Program-made: the position numbers and the translations under genes
Assembly: GCA_902583345.1 (NCBI GenBank)
Contig: CACHVT010000003.1
Span: 1 to 64,000, forward strand
Length of the DNA: 64,000 bases
Source: an uncultured Pelagibacteraceae bacterium
GTDB lineage: Bacteria > Pseudomonadota > Alphaproteobacteria > Pelagibacterales > Pelagibacteraceae
Direction of reading: 5' to 3'
Shown: piece after piece, positions 15,458 through 25,523 of the stretch
Numbering within the stretch: the first letter of the stretch is position 1
How the letters are laid out: every line of letters begins with the position of its first letter
Notes under the pieces: generated by a model
What the model was told of the DNA's origin: nothing
The model's database searches: none
Seen by the model: only the letters and a program-made list of their open reading frames with translations

Positions 15458-15917
15458 GAATAAAAAAATTTATTTTATTTTATTTATATTTATTTCAAAT
15501 TGTAGTCTAAATGAAGTCGTAAATCACCATGGAGTACACTTTCTTGAAAAAAAGCAAGCAAAACTTGTTTTAAATAAGAGCAATAAAAATGATATTTTAT
15601 TAGGTTTAGGGCCACCATCAACCAAAAGTTCTTTCGACAATGATCTTTGGATATACATTGAGAGAAAAGAAAGCAAAACATCAATGGCTACTCTTGGAAG
15701 AAAAAAACTTCTGGTAAACAATATTCTTATACTTGAAATGGATGATACAGGAATACTTGTTAATAAAAGATTTCTTAACAAAGATGCAATGAATAACATT
15801 AAATTTTCAAAAAATGAAACTGGAGTAATTACCTCTAAAGACAGTTTTATTTATGATTTTTTACAGGGACTAAGACAAAAAATAAATGACCCCTTAGGAC
15901 AAAAGAAAATAGAATAA
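15456..15917 (+). CDS. bamE: Outer membrane protein assembly factor BamE (SmpA/OmlA)
   Basis: 153 aa. N-terminal lipoprotein signal with lipobox ending 'FISNC' (Cys16). The BamE fold follows: 'LNKSNKNDILLGLGPPS' (the turn normally written V..GMTK.qV...LG.P) and 'LWIYIERKE'. It is a lipoprotein partner of the BAM complex that inserts outer-membrane beta-barrels. Start codon overlaps that of the gene on the other strand, and its stop is one base from the stop of the convergent pyrophosphatase gene. Confidence 0.85.
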   Translation: MNKKIYFILFIFISNCSLNEVVNHHGVHFLEKKQAKLVLNKSNKNDILLGLGPPSTKSSFDNDLWIYIERKESKTSMATLGRKKLLVNNILILEMDDTGILVNKRFLNKDAMNNIKFSKNETGVITSKDSFIYDFLQGLRQKINDPLGQKKIE

Positions 15918-15918
15918 T

Positions 15919-18024
15919 TTATCCTGCCACAACTGCTAACAATAGCAAAGCTACTATGTTTGTGATTTTTATCATAGGATTAACAGCGGGACCAGCTGTA
16001 TCTTTATATGGATCACCCACAGTATCACCAGTGACAGCAGCTTTATGAGCCTCAGATCCTTTGCCACCATAGTTTCCGTCTTCGATATATTTTTTAGCGT
16101 TATCCCAAGCTCCACCGCCAGCAGTCATAGATACCGCAACAAAAAGACCAGTAATAATTACGCCAAGCAACATTGCACCAACAGATGATAATGCAGCTAC
16201 CTGACCTCCTATTGCAAAAATTACAAAATATAGAACAATAGGTGATAGAACTGGCAATAAAGATGGAATTATCATTTCTTTGATTGCTGCTACTGTTAAT
16301 AAATCAACTAATTTAGCATAGTCAGGTTTTTGTTTTCTTTTCATAATTCCAGGGAATTTTTTAAATTGTCTTCTTACTTCTATAACAACTGCACCACCTG
16401 CCCTTCCTACAGCTTGCATGCCCATTGAACCAAACAGATATGGTAGCATACCACCAATAAGCAAACCTACTACAACATAAGGATTTGATAAATCAAAGGT
16501 TACAACAATTCCCTCCAATTTTGAACCAGTCACTTTTGAAAAATGTTTTATATCCTCGGTATAGGCTGCGAAAAGAACTAAGGCACCCAAACCAGCCGAA
16601 CCTATTGCATATCCTTTTGTAACAGCTTTTGTTGTATTTCCCACAGCGTCTAAAGCATCAGTTGTTTTTCTGACATTTTTAGGTAACTTCGACATTTCTG
16701 CTATACCACCAGCATTATCTGTTACTGGACCATATGCGTCTAAAGCAACAACCATACCTGCAAGAGCTAACATCGTTGTTACAGCAATAGCTATGCCATA
16801 AAGACCTGCAATGAAATTTGTCAATAAAATGCCTGAAACAATTATTAAAGCAGGTATAGCTGTAGCTTCTAAAGAAACAGCAAGTCCTTGAATAACATTT
16901 GTTCCATGACCTGTTGTAGAGGAGCTAGCAACACTTTTAACTGGTCTATAGCTTGTGCCCGTATAATATTCTGTTACCCATATAATTAAACCAGTAATTA
17001 CAAGACCAATTACACCACAATAGTATAAGCTTTTACCATTAAAAGATGTATTGTTAACATTATATTGGGTTGAAAAACCTAGAACATAATCAGTTAAGGG
17101 ATATAATAAGATAAGGGATGAAATAGCGGTTGCAACAAACCCTTTGTATAGAGCTGCCATAATATTTTTACTTGTACCTAATTTAACAAAAAACGTACCT
17201 AATATAGATGTTAAAATACACACCCCTCCAATAGTTAATGGATAAATCATCATATTCATATCACCAATAAAAAAAATTGATGATAAAACCATAGTAGCGA
17301 CAATTGTTACTGCATATGTTTCAAATAAATCAGCTGCCATACCAGCACAATCACCAACATTATCTCCTACATTATCTGCTATTACAGCTGGATTTCGTGG
17401 ATCATCTTCAGGTATTCCAGCTTCAACTTTGCCTACTAAGTCTGCCCCTACATCGGCACCTTTTGTAAATATTCCACCACCCAACCTAGCAAAAATTGAA
17501 ATTAAAGAAGCACCAAAACCTAATGCTACTAAAGCATTTACAATTTCTCTTTCATCGACATTAGATTTTATTAGCAAATAATAATAAACAGCAATAGATA
17601 ATAAAGCTAAACCAGCAACCAGTATACCAGTAACTGCACCAGACTTAAAAGCAACTGAAAGACCACTTGCGAGACCTTTTCTTGATGCCTCTGCTGTTCT
17701 TACATTGGCCTGAACTGAAACTAACATACCAACATAGCCTGCAATTCCTGATAATGTTGCGCCAATCAAATATCCTAAACCAACTAAAATACTAAAAGTG
17801 TAACTAATAATAATTAAAACAACTACCCCAACAATTGCGATTGTTTTATATTGTCTATTCAAGTATGCTTTAGCACCTACTTGAATTGCTGAAGCAATTT
17901 CTTGCATTTTGGAGTTTCCAGCACTTGAGCTAAGAATTTTTTTTCCTGTAAAAAATCCATAAATTATTGCAATAAAACCAGATGTAATTGTGAAAAGTAA
18001 AATTGTATTAACGAAAGTGTCCAT
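15919..18024 (-). CDS. hppA: Membrane-bound proton-translocating pyrophosphatase, K+-independent type
   Basis: 701 aa with about sixteen membrane helices. It pumps H+ out of the cytoplasm using pyrophosphate hydrolysis. The acidic substrate-binding motif '[19 protein letters not shown]' and the C-terminal '[18 protein letters not shown]' are intact. In '[15 protein letters not shown]' the residue after GNTT is Lys, the known marker for the K+-independent H+-PPase subclass (Ala marks the K+-dependent one). An 82-bp spacer separates it from thiL, so it may have its own promoter. Energy saving from biosynthetic PPi suits an oligotroph. Confidence 0.97.
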   Translation of the reverse strand: MDTFVNTILLFTITSGFIAIIYGFFTGKKILSSSAGNSKMQEIASAIQVGAKAYLNRQYKTIAIVGVVVLIIISYTFSILVGLGYLIGATLSGIAGYVGMLVSVQANVRTAEASRKGLASGLSVAFKSGAVTGILVAGLALLSIAVYYYLLIKSNVDEREIVNALVALGFGASLISIFARLGGGIFTKGADVGADLVGKVEAGIPEDDPRNPAVIADNVGDNVGDCAGMAADLFETYAVTIVATMVLSSIFFIGDMNMMIYPLTIGGVCILTSILGTFFVKLGTSKNIMAALYKGFVATAISSLILLYPLTDYVLGFSTQYNVNNTSFNGKSLYYCGVIGLVITGLIIWVTEYYTGTSYRPVKSVASSSTTGHGTNVIQGLAVSLEATAIPALIIVSGILLTNFIAGLYGIAIAVTTMLALAGMVVALDAYGPVTDNAGGIAEMSKLPKNVRKTTDALDAVGNTTKAVTKGYAIGSAGLGALVLFAAYTEDIKHFSKVTGSKLEGIVVTFDLSNPYVVVGLLIGGMLPYLFGSMGMQAVGRAGGAVVIEVRRQFKKFPGIMKRKQKPDYAKLVDLLTVAAIKEMIIPSLLPVLSPIVLYFVIFAIGGQVAALSSVGAMLLGVIITGLFVAVSMTAGGGAWDNAKKYIEDGNYGGKGSEAHKAAVTGDTVGDPYKDTAGPAVNPMIKITNIVALLLLAVVAG

Positions 18025-18106
18025 AAAACCTTTTAATTAGTTATTGTTTAAATAAGTTAAAAACGGGACAATACAAAAAAGGATATAAAAGGCAATAAAT
18101 AACTTT

Positions 18107-19066
18107 TTAGAAATTATGAGAATAACCTTTATTTTTAAGGATAATTTTGTCATTTAGTGCATTTAAAACAGATGACTTAGCGGTATTTTTTTTTATAAAG
18201 CCGATTCGAGTAATTTTAGTTTTATTTGTTTTAGCAATTTTTTTAATTAAATTTCTTTTATTTTTGATTGCTGTGAATAATAATTCATAGTCATCACCGT
18301 TCGAAATGAAATTTTCTTTAGAGAACTTTTTATTTTTCAAAATATTAGATAAATTTGAAGAAATAGGAATTTTTTCTAAAAAAATTTGATAAGAAAGCTT
18401 TTGATTATTAATTAATTTTTCCATATCAGTTATAAGACCATCAGATATATCGATTGAAGTATTAGCAATTTTTTTTATACTTTTTATTAATGAAAATTTA
18501 ATATCTGGTAAATAGTATTTTTTGACAAAATATTTTTTTAAATAAGAATTAATTTTAATTTTCTTTTTTAAAGCTAATAAACCTGCAAAACTATCACCTA
18601 AGTTTCCAGTGACATAAATATCATCGTTAATTTTAGCTCTATTTCTATAAATTATATTCTTTGAAATGCCCATAGTTACAATTGTAAAGCTCAATTTATT
18701 TGAGAATACTGTATCACCACCACCTAAAAATATTTTATATTTTTTTTGTTCTGTTCTTAAAGATGTAGTTATTTTTTTTAAGTTGTTTTTTTTAAATTTT
18801 TTTTTATTGCCAGATGCTGAAATAAAATAATATTTAGGTTGAACACCTTTACAAACTAAATCTGAAATTGATGACCTTAAAATCTTTTTAATTACTAAAT
18901 TGGGTTTGCTAAAGTTGATAAAATGTGTTCCTTCATTATAAGTATCTACAGAAACAACAAAATTATTTTTCTTATCAAAAAAAACATCATCATTTAATTG
19001 TAGAGAAGATGGTTTATTAAAAGTTAACTTTGTCAAATATTTATTAATTAAATTAAATTCATTCAT
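18107..19066 (-). CDS. thiL: Thiamine-monophosphate kinase
   Basis: 319 aa, PurM/AIR synthase-like fold. It phosphorylates thiamine phosphate to thiamine diphosphate. Motifs: 'LGGGDTVFSNKLSFTI', 'VTGNLGDSFAGLL' and 'TSIDISDGLITDM', with 'SNGDDYELLFTA' near the end. It overlaps nusB by 8 bp in the common nusB-thiL order. Confidence 0.94.
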   Translation of the reverse strand: MNEFNLINKYLTKLTFNKPSSLQLNDDVFFDKKNNFVVSVDTYNEGTHFINFSKPNLVIKKILRSSISDLVCKGVQPKYYFISASGNKKKFKKNNLKKITTSLRTEQKKYKIFLGGGDTVFSNKLSFTIVTMGISKNIIYRNRAKINDDIYVTGNLGDSFAGLLALKKKIKINSYLKKYFVKKYYLPDIKFSLIKSIKKIANTSIDISDGLITDMEKLINNQKLSYQIFLEKIPISSNLSNILKNKKFSKENFISNGDDYELLFTAIKNKRNLIKKIAKTNKTKITRIGFIKKNTAKSSVLNALNDKIILKNKGYSHNF

Positions 19067-19463
19067 TAGAGTTTCTTATTTTTTTTGATATTTTATCCAA
19101 CAAAGCATTTAAATATTTAGTTTGTTTATCATCAACAAAAAAATTTGATGCTCTTAAATATTCTTTTATAATAATTTTAGTAGATATTTTAGGCTTATAT
19201 AAAAATTCAAATACTGCGCTTTTAACTATAACTTGAAAAACTTTGTCTAATTTTTTCAAGTTGAGATCAGCATTGAGATGATTTGATATTTCATCGTTAA
19301 TAACTTCATCTCTCTCAATCGTTCCCTTCACTACGTCTTTGATAAATTTTTTAAATCTGTGCTTTGGAAAAGATAAAATTTCATCTTTATTGAAATATAT
19401 TCCATAAAGTTTTTGAATCACAATGACTCTTGGATTTTTTTTGGAGGTGTATTGTAAGTTCAT
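19059..19463 (-). CDS. nusB: Transcription antitermination factor NusB
   Basis: 134 aa, all-helical. N-terminal 'NPRVIVIQKLYGIYFNKDE' corresponds to the RNA-binding R..A.Q.LY motif; 'KSAVFEFLYKPKISTKIII' and 'NEYL'-equivalent 'IKEYLRASNFF' match the C-terminal family block. It binds boxA with NusE during rRNA transcription. Downstream of ribH by one base, the classic ribH-nusB pair. Confidence 0.9.
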   Translation of the reverse strand: MNLQYTSKKNPRVIVIQKLYGIYFNKDEILSFPKHRFKKFIKDVVKGTIERDEVINDEISNHLNADLNLKKLDKVFQVIVKSAVFEFLYKPKISTKIIIKEYLRASNFFVDDKQTKYLNALLDKISKKIRNSNE

Positions 19464-19464
19464 T

Positions 19465-19845
19465 TTATTGATCTAAGACAGAAATAACCGCTTTAGCAGC
19501 TTCTTTTCCCTTTTTACTTCTAGCATTAGCCTGTTTCATATTAAGACATGTTATTATGCCATTACCAATGGGTTTCTTACTAATAACAGATAAATTCATT
19601 ATAGCTTGAGTTGAAGCACTTGAAATAAAGTCAAAATGTGGTGTTTCACCTTTAATAACGCACCCTAGTGCAATAAATCCATCATATTTTTTAATATTTT
19701 TAGAAATAGTTACTGGTATTTCAAAAACACCTGGAACTTTAATTGTTTTTAATGAAAAATTAGTTAAATTATTTTTTGCATTTTTTAAAAGAGATAAAGA
19801 AATATCTTCATAATAATCTGCAATTACAATTAATATTTTTTTCAT
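19465..19845 (-). CDS. ribH: 6,7-dimethyl-8-ribityllumazine synthase
   Basis: 126 aa, slightly short for the family. It condenses DHBP with the ribityl pyrimidine in riboflavin synthesis. 'KVPGVFEIPVTISKN', 'GFIALGCVIKGETPHFDFI' and 'GNGIITCLNMKQANAR' are the substrate-binding segments (the His near 'TPHFD' is the catalytic base). Start overlaps the ribBA stop (ATGA). Confidence 0.95.
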   Translation of the reverse strand: MKKILIVIADYYEDISLSLLKNAKNNLTNFSLKTIKVPGVFEIPVTISKNIKKYDGFIALGCVIKGETPHFDFISSASTQAIMNLSVISKKPIGNGIITCLNMKQANARSKKGKEAAKAVISVLDQ

Positions 19846-20945
19846 TTAATTATTTCTTGTTTTATTATTTTTATTCCGTACCCATCTAGACCAACTACTT
19901 TTTTTCTAGACCTAGTTACTAATATCATATTTTTAATCTGTAAAGATTTAATAATCTGAGCACCAATGCCATAGTTTCTTATTAATTTGTCCATACCTTT
20001 TCTGTAAAATACTTTACTTTTGTAATCCCGAAGAGTTTGAGTAACAGATTTTAGATTAGTGTCTCTTATAAAAATCAAAACACAATTGTTGTATTTTTTG
20101 AAATGATTAAGAGTATTATTAAAAGAATTTGGTAAGTTTTGGCTTAAAAGATAATTTTGAACAACATTTGAAGAAATAACTCTTACGCGAGGTACAATAC
20201 CTTTTTTTATTTTCCCTTTAATAAGTGCAAAATGTTCAGAGCCATCTAAAAGATTTTCAAATATTCTTATTAAATATTTTTTGCCTTTAACCTCTATATT
20301 TGACTTTTTTTTAAGTTTAATTAATTTTTCCTTTTTTAATCTATAAGCAATTAAATCGTCAATTCTACCAATTTTTAATTTGTGTTTTTTTGCAAAACTA
20401 ATTAGTTTATCACCTCTAGCCATTGTGCCGTCTTCACTCATAATTTCACAAATAACAGCAGATGAATTTTTTCTGGCTAATTTAGAAATATCTACTGATG
20501 CTTCTGTATGGCCTGCTCTAACAAGTACTCCACCATCTTTTGAAATAATAGGAAAAACATGTCCTGGAGATACAATTTCATTTTTTAAAACATTTTTTTT
20601 TGTTGCAACCTTAATTGTTCTGGCTCTATCTTGAGCTGATATACCTGTAGTTACACCTTTCTTAGCTTCTATCGAAACTGTAAAAGCGGTTTGATTTCTA
20701 GATTTATTATTTGGAGACATATAAGATAAACCTAATTTTTTTGCCTGTAAAGTATCTAGTGTCAAACATATTAATCCCCTTCCATACTTTGCCATAAAAT
20801 TTATTTTTTTTGAAGTTGTGTCTGATGAACAAAAGACTAAATCACCTTCATTTTCTCTATTTTCATCATCAACTAAAATGTACATACCACCATTTTTAGC
20901 TATATTTATAATTTCCTCTATTGGACTAAAATTTTTATTTTTCAT
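19842..20945 (-). CDS. ribB: DHBP synthase with degenerate GTP cyclohydrolase II-like domain (RibBA type)
   Basis: 367 aa. The first about 205 residues are complete DHBP synthase: 'VDDENRENEGDLVF' (acidic metal ligands), 'GRGLICLTLD', 'GGVLVRAGHTEASVDI' and 'CEIMSEDGTMAR'. The C-terminal half aligns with GTP cyclohydrolase II only at its end ('YGIGAQIIKSLQIKNM', 'KKVVGLDGYGIKI'). The zinc motif GDALFSxRCDCG and its three cysteines are missing, so this half should be inactive as cyclohydrolase. This is a common alphaproteobacterial arrangement; a separate ribA must supply the activity. Start overlaps ribE by 11 bp. Confidence 0.9.
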   Translation of the reverse strand: MKNKNFSPIEEIINIAKNGGMYILVDDENRENEGDLVFCSSDTTSKKINFMAKYGRGLICLTLDTLQAKKLGLSYMSPNNKSRNQTAFTVSIEAKKGVTTGISAQDRARTIKVATKKNVLKNEIVSPGHVFPIISKDGGVLVRAGHTEASVDISKLARKNSSAVICEIMSEDGTMARGDKLISFAKKHKLKIGRIDDLIAYRLKKEKLIKLKKKSNIEVKGKKYLIRIFENLLDGSEHFALIKGKIKKGIVPRVRVISSNVVQNYLLSQNLPNSFNNTLNHFKKYNNCVLIFIRDTNLKSVTQTLRDYKSKVFYRKGMDKLIRNYGIGAQIIKSLQIKNMILVTRSRKKVVGLDGYGIKIIKQEIIK

Positions 20946-21525
20946 TTAAATATTTTCTTACATATTTTGACAAGATATCGATTTCAATATTTACCAAACT
21001 ATTTTTTTTAATTTTAGATAAATTTGTTAGTTTATAAGTATGTGGAATTATCCATACTTCAAAACCTTTTTTGGTAACTTTAGAAATTGTTAAGGATACA
21101 CCATTAACTAATATTGATGCCTTTTCAATTAAATTTTTTTTTTGTGCATTTGGTGCTGAAAATTCGATTAAATACGATTTATCAATTAGTTTAATTTTTT
21201 TAACTTTTGCTAAATAATCGACATGTCCTTGACAAATATGTCCAGATATATTTTGACCTTTTTTAAGTGGAAATTCTAGATTAATAATATCACCAATATT
21301 AATTTTTTTGAACTTACTTCGAAACAATGTTTCATTAGACAAATAAAATTCTAAAGTTTTATTTTTGTAAGATATAAGAGTTAAACACACACCGTCACAT
21401 GATATTGAAATTCCTAAATCTTTATATTTAATTGGTATACTGGATTTAATAAATAAATTAATACCTTTAGCTCTTTTATCAATTTTATTTACTACACCGT
21501 GATTAAATATAATACCATTAAACAT
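20935..21525 (-). CDS. ribE: Riboflavin synthase, alpha chain
   Basis: 196 aa with two lumazine-binding barrels. First repeat: MFNG start (MFTG in most relatives), 'GISISCDGVCLTLIS', 'FRSKFKKINIGDIINLE'. Second: 'SGHICQGHVDYLAKV' and 'ASILVNGVSLTISKV'. It dismutates two lumazines into riboflavin. The start is one base after the ribD stop. Confidence 0.95.
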   Translation of the reverse strand: MFNGIIFNHGVVNKIDKRAKGINLFIKSSIPIKYKDLGISISCDGVCLTLISYKNKTLEFYLSNETLFRSKFKKINIGDIINLEFPLKKGQNISGHICQGHVDYLAKVKKIKLIDKSYLIEFSAPNAQKKNLIEKASILVNGVSLTISKVTKKGFEVWIIPHTYKLTNLSKIKKNSLVNIEIDILSKYVRKYLNEK

Positions 21526-21526
21526 T

Positions 21527-22630
21527 TTAAAAATACCTTATTATTTCATCTCCGTTTAAAAAAGTGTCAATATTTTCTTTTCTTTTAAAAAAATTATTTA
21601 TTTCATTTATAAAATTATAAATATTGTTATTTCCTAATTTTTTTAAGTTTTTATTACTTTTAAATAAGTAAAACTCATTAATCAATTTGTTCTTTAAAAG
21701 AGCTCTAGTTAGTGATTTTCCACCCTCAACAATTATCGAGCTAATACCAAAACTATAAGCTTTAGAAAAAATTTTTTTCACGTTTAGTCTGCCACTAACA
21801 TCTAAATCAACATAATAAAGTTTAACACCTTTTGATTTGATATAATCTATCTTCTTTTTAGCTTTTGAATGATGAAAAATGATAGTAGATTTTCTTCTTT
21901 TATCATTAATGATTGGTGAATTTTTTTTAATCTTCAAATCTCTATCAATGATTAATCTGCGAGGCGAAAATTCTTCTAAACCTGGCAATCGACAGGATAA
22001 AATAGCATTATCCGCATTGGCTGTTTTTGATGAAACTAATATTGCATCACAATAGTATCTGAATAAATGAGATACATTTCTAGAATATTCATTTGTTATG
22101 AATTTTTTTTTTGTAGATGTAAAGTAGTCATTTGAACAAGCTAATTTAGAAATTATATATGGTTTTCCTTTATTCTTATGTTCAAAATATTTTTTATAAA
22201 TTTTTTTAGTTTTAACCTTTAACAGACCACACAAGGAAATAATTTTTTTTGATTTTAAATAAGAATATGCTTTATTTTTAGTTCTTATATCAATATCATC
22301 AACTGAATAAATAACTTTTTTAATCTTAGATTTAATAATTAAGTTAGTACAAGGTGGAGTTTTTCCATAGTGAGTACATGGCTCCATTGTTACATAAATT
22401 GTCGAACCTTTTAGATCCTTTTTTTTGCAACTCTTTATTGCTACAGTTTCTGCATGTGGCCTTCCATTAAAACCTGTTTGACCTATAGATAAAATTTTAT
22501 TATTTTTTACAATAACACAGCCAACAGAAGGATTTAATCCTGTAAAACCATTTCTTTCTGCTGCTAAATTAATAGCATGTTTCATATAATAGTGGTCTTC
22601 TGCTGTAAATTTATCTTTTTTTGTAGACAT
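21527..22630 (-). CDS. ribD: Bifunctional diaminohydroxyphosphoribosylaminopyrimidine deaminase / uracil reductase
   Basis: 367 aa from the ATG at 22630. A longer frame begins at 22693 but lies inside nrdR, and the extra residues do not match the family. The deaminase zinc site is '[13 protein letters not shown]' and '[18 protein letters not shown]' (His and two Cys); the reductase domain is weaker but ends with '[19 protein letters not shown]', as in other RibD proteins. It overlaps the end of nrdR by 20 bp, giving the nrdR-ribD-ribE-ribBA-ribH-nusB order. Confidence 0.94.
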   Translation of the reverse strand: MSTKKDKFTAEDHYYMKHAINLAAERNGFTGLNPSVGCVIVKNNKILSIGQTGFNGRPHAETVAIKSCKKKDLKGSTIYVTMEPCTHYGKTPPCTNLIIKSKIKKVIYSVDDIDIRTKNKAYSYLKSKKIISLCGLLKVKTKKIYKKYFEHKNKGKPYIISKLACSNDYFTSTKKKFITNEYSRNVSHLFRYYCDAILVSSKTANADNAILSCRLPGLEEFSPRRLIIDRDLKIKKNSPIINDKRRKSTIIFHHSKAKKKIDYIKSKGVKLYYVDLDVSGRLNVKKIFSKAYSFGISSIIVEGGKSLTRALLKNKLINEFYLFKSNKNLKKLGNNNIYNFINEINNFFKRKENIDTFLNGDEIIRYF

Positions 22631-23069
22631 CGATTTTGTCCACAAATTGTACAAAGTCTTTTTCTTCTCTAAAGTTTCTATAAACAGATGCAAATCTTAC
22701 ATAGGCTACAGGGTCTAAGTCTTTTAACCTTTCCATAACCATCGTCCCTATTGTTGTTGATGAAATTTCAGTTTGCCCCAATTCTTCTAGAGATCTCATT
22801 ATCGAACTAATAAATTTTTCTATGGTTTCAGTATCTATTGGTCTTTTTTTCATTGCTATATAGATTGATTTAGACAATTTATCTCTATCTAATGTTGATT
22901 TTCTTCCATTTTTCTTAATTACAAATAACTCTCTATACTGAATTCTTTCAAATGTAGTAAATCTTTCTCCACAAACTGTACATAATCTTCTTCTTCTTAT
23001 AGCTGTTCCATCTTCAGTTGGCCTGGAGTCAACAACCGAAGTTTCTCCTTTTTTACATGGACAAATCAT
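22611..23069 (-). CDS. nrdR: Transcriptional repressor NrdR
   Basis: 152 aa. A zinc-ribbon plus ATP-cone repressor of ribonucleotide reductase genes. '[19 protein letters not shown]', '[15 protein letters not shown]' and the ATP-cone '[17 protein letters not shown]' are visible. The first zinc knuckle reads MICPCKKG, i.e. Cys-x-Cys instead of the usual Cys-x-x-Cys; I checked the codons and no base change restores it within the frame. The second knuckle (CTVC) is normal. Located between glyA and ribD, as in many alphaproteobacteria. Confidence 0.95.
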   Translation of the reverse strand: MICPCKKGETSVVDSRPTEDGTAIRRRRLCTVCGERFTTFERIQYRELFVIKKNGRKSTLDRDKLSKSIYIAMKKRPIDTETIEKFISSIMRSLEELGQTEISSTTIGTMVMERLKDLDPVAYVRFASVYRNFREEKDFVQFVDKIDVYKKR

Positions 23070-23071
23070 GT

Positions 23072-24382
23072 TTATCTTAAATGTTTATAAATTGGAAAAT
23101 TTGAACATAGGTTAATAACTTCTTTTCTTACCTCATCTTCAGTCTTCCTATTGTCCTCTGGATTATCTGATAAACCTTTAATTATTTTTGTAATTAATTC
23201 ACCAACTTTTTCAAATTCTTTTAGTCCAAAACCACGAGTAGTCGCAGCTTGTGTACCGAGTCTTATTCCAGATGTGACCATTGGACTTTCAGAATCAAAT
23301 GGTATTCCATTTTTATTACAAGTAATATTTGCCTTCTCTAAACTTTCAGCTGCTATATTTCCTTTGACACCAAATGGACGTAGATCAACAAGCATTAGAT
23401 GTGAATCGGTACCACCTGAGTAAATCTTAAATCCGTTATTTTTAAGTGTCTCAGATAAAATCTTAGCGTTAGCTAAAACTGATTTTATATAATCTTTGAA
23501 TTCAGGTTTTAGTGCTTCTAAAAATCCAGCGGCTTTTGCTGCAATAATATGCATTAGAGGGCCTCCTTGATATCCTGGAAAAACTGCAGTATTAAATTTT
23601 TTAGCTAAATCTTCGTGGTTAGTTAAAATAATTCCTCCTCTTGCACTTCTAAAAACTTTATGTGTTGTCGAAGTTACTACATGTGCATATTCACAGGGGT
23701 TAGGGTAACCTTTTCCTGCTACAAGTCCAGAAAAGTGTGCCATATCAACCATTAGGTAAGCATTGACTTTGTCAGCTATTTCTCTAAATCTTTTAAAATC
23801 TATAACTCTTGAATAAGCACTTCCACCAGCAATTATAAGTTTTGGTTTATGTTCTAAAGCTATTTTTTCAACATTATCATAATCAATAAGTTCAGATTCT
23901 TTGTCAACATCATATGAAATTGCGTTGAACCATTTTCCCGACATTGAGATTTTTAAACCATGAGTTATATGACCACCTGAATTTAAACTCATTCCCATAA
24001 AAGTATCTCCTGGCTTAAGTAAAGCTAAAAAAACTGCACCGTTTGCTTGAGCACCTGAATGTGGTTGAGCATTGGCAAATTTACAATCAAACAGTTTTTT
24101 TAATCTTTCAATTGCTAAATTTTCAGCAACATCAACATGATCACATCCATTATAATATCTTTTGCCGGGATAACCTTCGGCGTATTTATTTGTTAGAACT
24201 GAGCCTTGTGCTTCTAAAACAGCTTGAGAAACAATATTCTCTGATGCTATTAATTCTATATGTTCTTGTTGTCTTTTTAATTCATCGCTTATGGCTTTGT
24301 ACAATTCAGGATCAGTTTTTGATAAACTATCCTCAAAGAAACCCTTGTATTGATCATTTAAATATTTATTTTCACTAGACAT
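23072..24382 (-). CDS. glyA: Serine hydroxymethyltransferase
   Basis: 436 aa. PLP enzyme interconverting serine and glycine with one-carbon transfer to tetrahydrofolate. '[20 protein letters not shown]', '[18 protein letters not shown]', the PLP-lysine motif '[15 protein letters not shown]' and '[15 protein letters not shown]' are all present. Two bases separate it from rpiB upstream and nrdR downstream. Glycine/serine and C1 metabolism link it to the sarcosine oxidase at 38429-43524. Confidence 0.98.
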   Translation of the reverse strand: MSSENKYLNDQYKGFFEDSLSKTDPELYKAISDELKRQQEHIELIASENIVSQAVLEAQGSVLTNKYAEGYPGKRYYNGCDHVDVAENLAIERLKKLFDCKFANAQPHSGAQANGAVFLALLKPGDTFMGMSLNSGGHITHGLKISMSGKWFNAISYDVDKESELIDYDNVEKIALEHKPKLIIAGGSAYSRVIDFKRFREIADKVNAYLMVDMAHFSGLVAGKGYPNPCEYAHVVTSTTHKVFRSARGGIILTNHEDLAKKFNTAVFPGYQGGPLMHIIAAKAAGFLEALKPEFKDYIKSVLANAKILSETLKNNGFKIYSGGTDSHLMLVDLRPFGVKGNIAAESLEKANITCNKNGIPFDSESPMVTSGIRLGTQAATTRGFGLKEFEKVGELITKIIKGLSDNPEDNRKTEDEVRKEVINLCSNFPIYKHLR

Positions 24383-24384
24383 AA

Positions 24385-24807
24385 TTATATCTTTTTAATT
24401 CTTCTTAAATGTCTCCCTCCCTCAAATTTAGTATTTAAAAAAATTTTAGTTAGATTGAAAGCTTTTTTTTTACTAATCAATCTGCTTCCTAATGTAATGA
24501 TATTTGCGTTATTATGCAATCTAGATAATTGAGTATTTTTAATACTAAAGCATAAAGCAGCCCTTATATTTTTGGTTTTATTTGCAGCAATTGACATACC
24601 CATACCTGAACCGCATACAAGTATACCAAAACTTCCTTTTTTAGAAGATACTTTTTTTGATAATTTTTTTGCAAAATCTGGATAGTCAACAGAGGTATTA
24701 TTTTTTGGACCTAAATCAACAATGTTTGTTCTCTTTGAGAATTTAGTTATTAAAAACTTTTTTAAGCTGTAACCAGCATGATCTGATGCAATAAAAATTT
24801 TGTTCAA
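24385..24807 (-). CDS. rpiB: Ribose-5-phosphate isomerase B
   Basis: 140 aa, LacA/RpiB family. Interconverts ribose 5-phosphate and ribulose 5-phosphate, the precursor of DHBP made by ribBA downstream. '[12 protein letters not shown]', '[10 protein letters not shown]' and '[17 protein letters not shown]' (active-site Cys) are the family motifs. The start is TTG at 24805-24807: the conserved IASDHAGY lies 4 residues in and no ATG precedes it in frame. Confidence 0.95.
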   Translation of the reverse strand: MNKIFIASDHAGYSLKKFLITKFSKRTNIVDLGPKNNTSVDYPDFAKKLSKKVSSKKGSFGILVCGSGMGMSIAANKTKNIRAALCFSIKNTQLSRLHNNANIITLGSRLISKKKAFNLTKIFLNTKFEGGRHLRRIKKI

Positions 24808-24827
24808 TAAAATAATATAAACTAATT

Positions 24828-25451
24828 TTAATTAAATTTGTAGTCTAAAACACATGCTACTAAATGAACTCTATTTTCCTCACCTCCATTAAAAGCGTTA
24901 TGATATTTTAAATTGTTCGTTACCCAAACCGTACCATCGGCAGGCATATGATGGGCAGATTTATCTATTACCATTATCGCTCCCGGATTGGTGTAGATAG
25001 GAATATGCAATCTTGGTTCAGGATCTCTGTGCCAACTTAATGTTGATCTAGGTTCTTTTAATAATAATCTGACTCTTCCCAACTTATATTTTTTTGATAA
25101 TTGATCAAAAACATCTTTAAAATAAGTATGTTCAAAGTCTTTTACAAATTCTGTATATTTAGTTTCATCAATTTCTACATCTCTAGCAACTTCAATGCCT
25201 GTTGAATCTGGTTTAGTCCAATATACACCTCTTACTTTATTGCCTTTAATAGAGTCCGGGTCTCCTGGTATTTGATTTAAAGATATGCCCGCAAAATGTG
25301 GGATACCTAAACTTGTATCAAAGCCCTTTATCTTTAAAACTTCATTACATGCATTTTTCAACTTATCTATGTCAAAACGAATAGTTTGTTTTTGAAAATC
25401 ACTAGAAATTTTTGAAGTTTTTATTTTATTAATAGATGTAACATTATTCAT
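24828..25451 (-). CDS. Fe(II)/2-oxoglutarate-dependent hydroxylase (aspartyl/asparaginyl beta-hydroxylase-like)
   Basis: 207 aa. Cupin-type dioxygenase core with iron triad His141-x-Asp143 ('LSWHRDPEPRLHIPIY') and His184 ('KYHNAFNGGEENRVHL'), with Arg194 as the likely 2-oxoglutarate anchor. This follows PF05118 members. The hydroxylated substrate (protein or free amino acid) cannot be read from sequence. The N-terminal 50 residues have no recognised motif. It faces hemB divergently across 72 bp, and its neighbour rpiB is 20 bp downstream. Confidence 0.8.
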   Translation of the reverse strand: MNNVTSINKIKTSKISSDFQKQTIRFDIDKLKNACNEVLKIKGFDTSLGIPHFAGISLNQIPGDPDSIKGNKVRGVYWTKPDSTGIEVARDVEIDETKYTEFVKDFEHTYFKDVFDQLSKKYKLGRVRLLLKEPRSTLSWHRDPEPRLHIPIYTNPGAIMVIDKSAHHMPADGTVWVTNNLKYHNAFNGGEENRVHLVACVLDYKFN

Positions 25452-25523
25452 GTGCTTAAATAAATACTTTATTTATAAATATAATACATATAACTTTTGT
25501 CGCATATAAAAAAATAATTGAGA

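Noticed and set aside
22631..22693. Upstream extension of ribD to 22693
   Set aside because: The added residues overlap nrdR in another frame and do not match RibD; ATG 22630 gives normal family length.
23151..24378. Plus-strand frames opposite glyA (90 and 111 codons)
   Set aside because: They mirror the codon structure of the real serine hydroxymethyltransferase on the minus strand and have no family motif.
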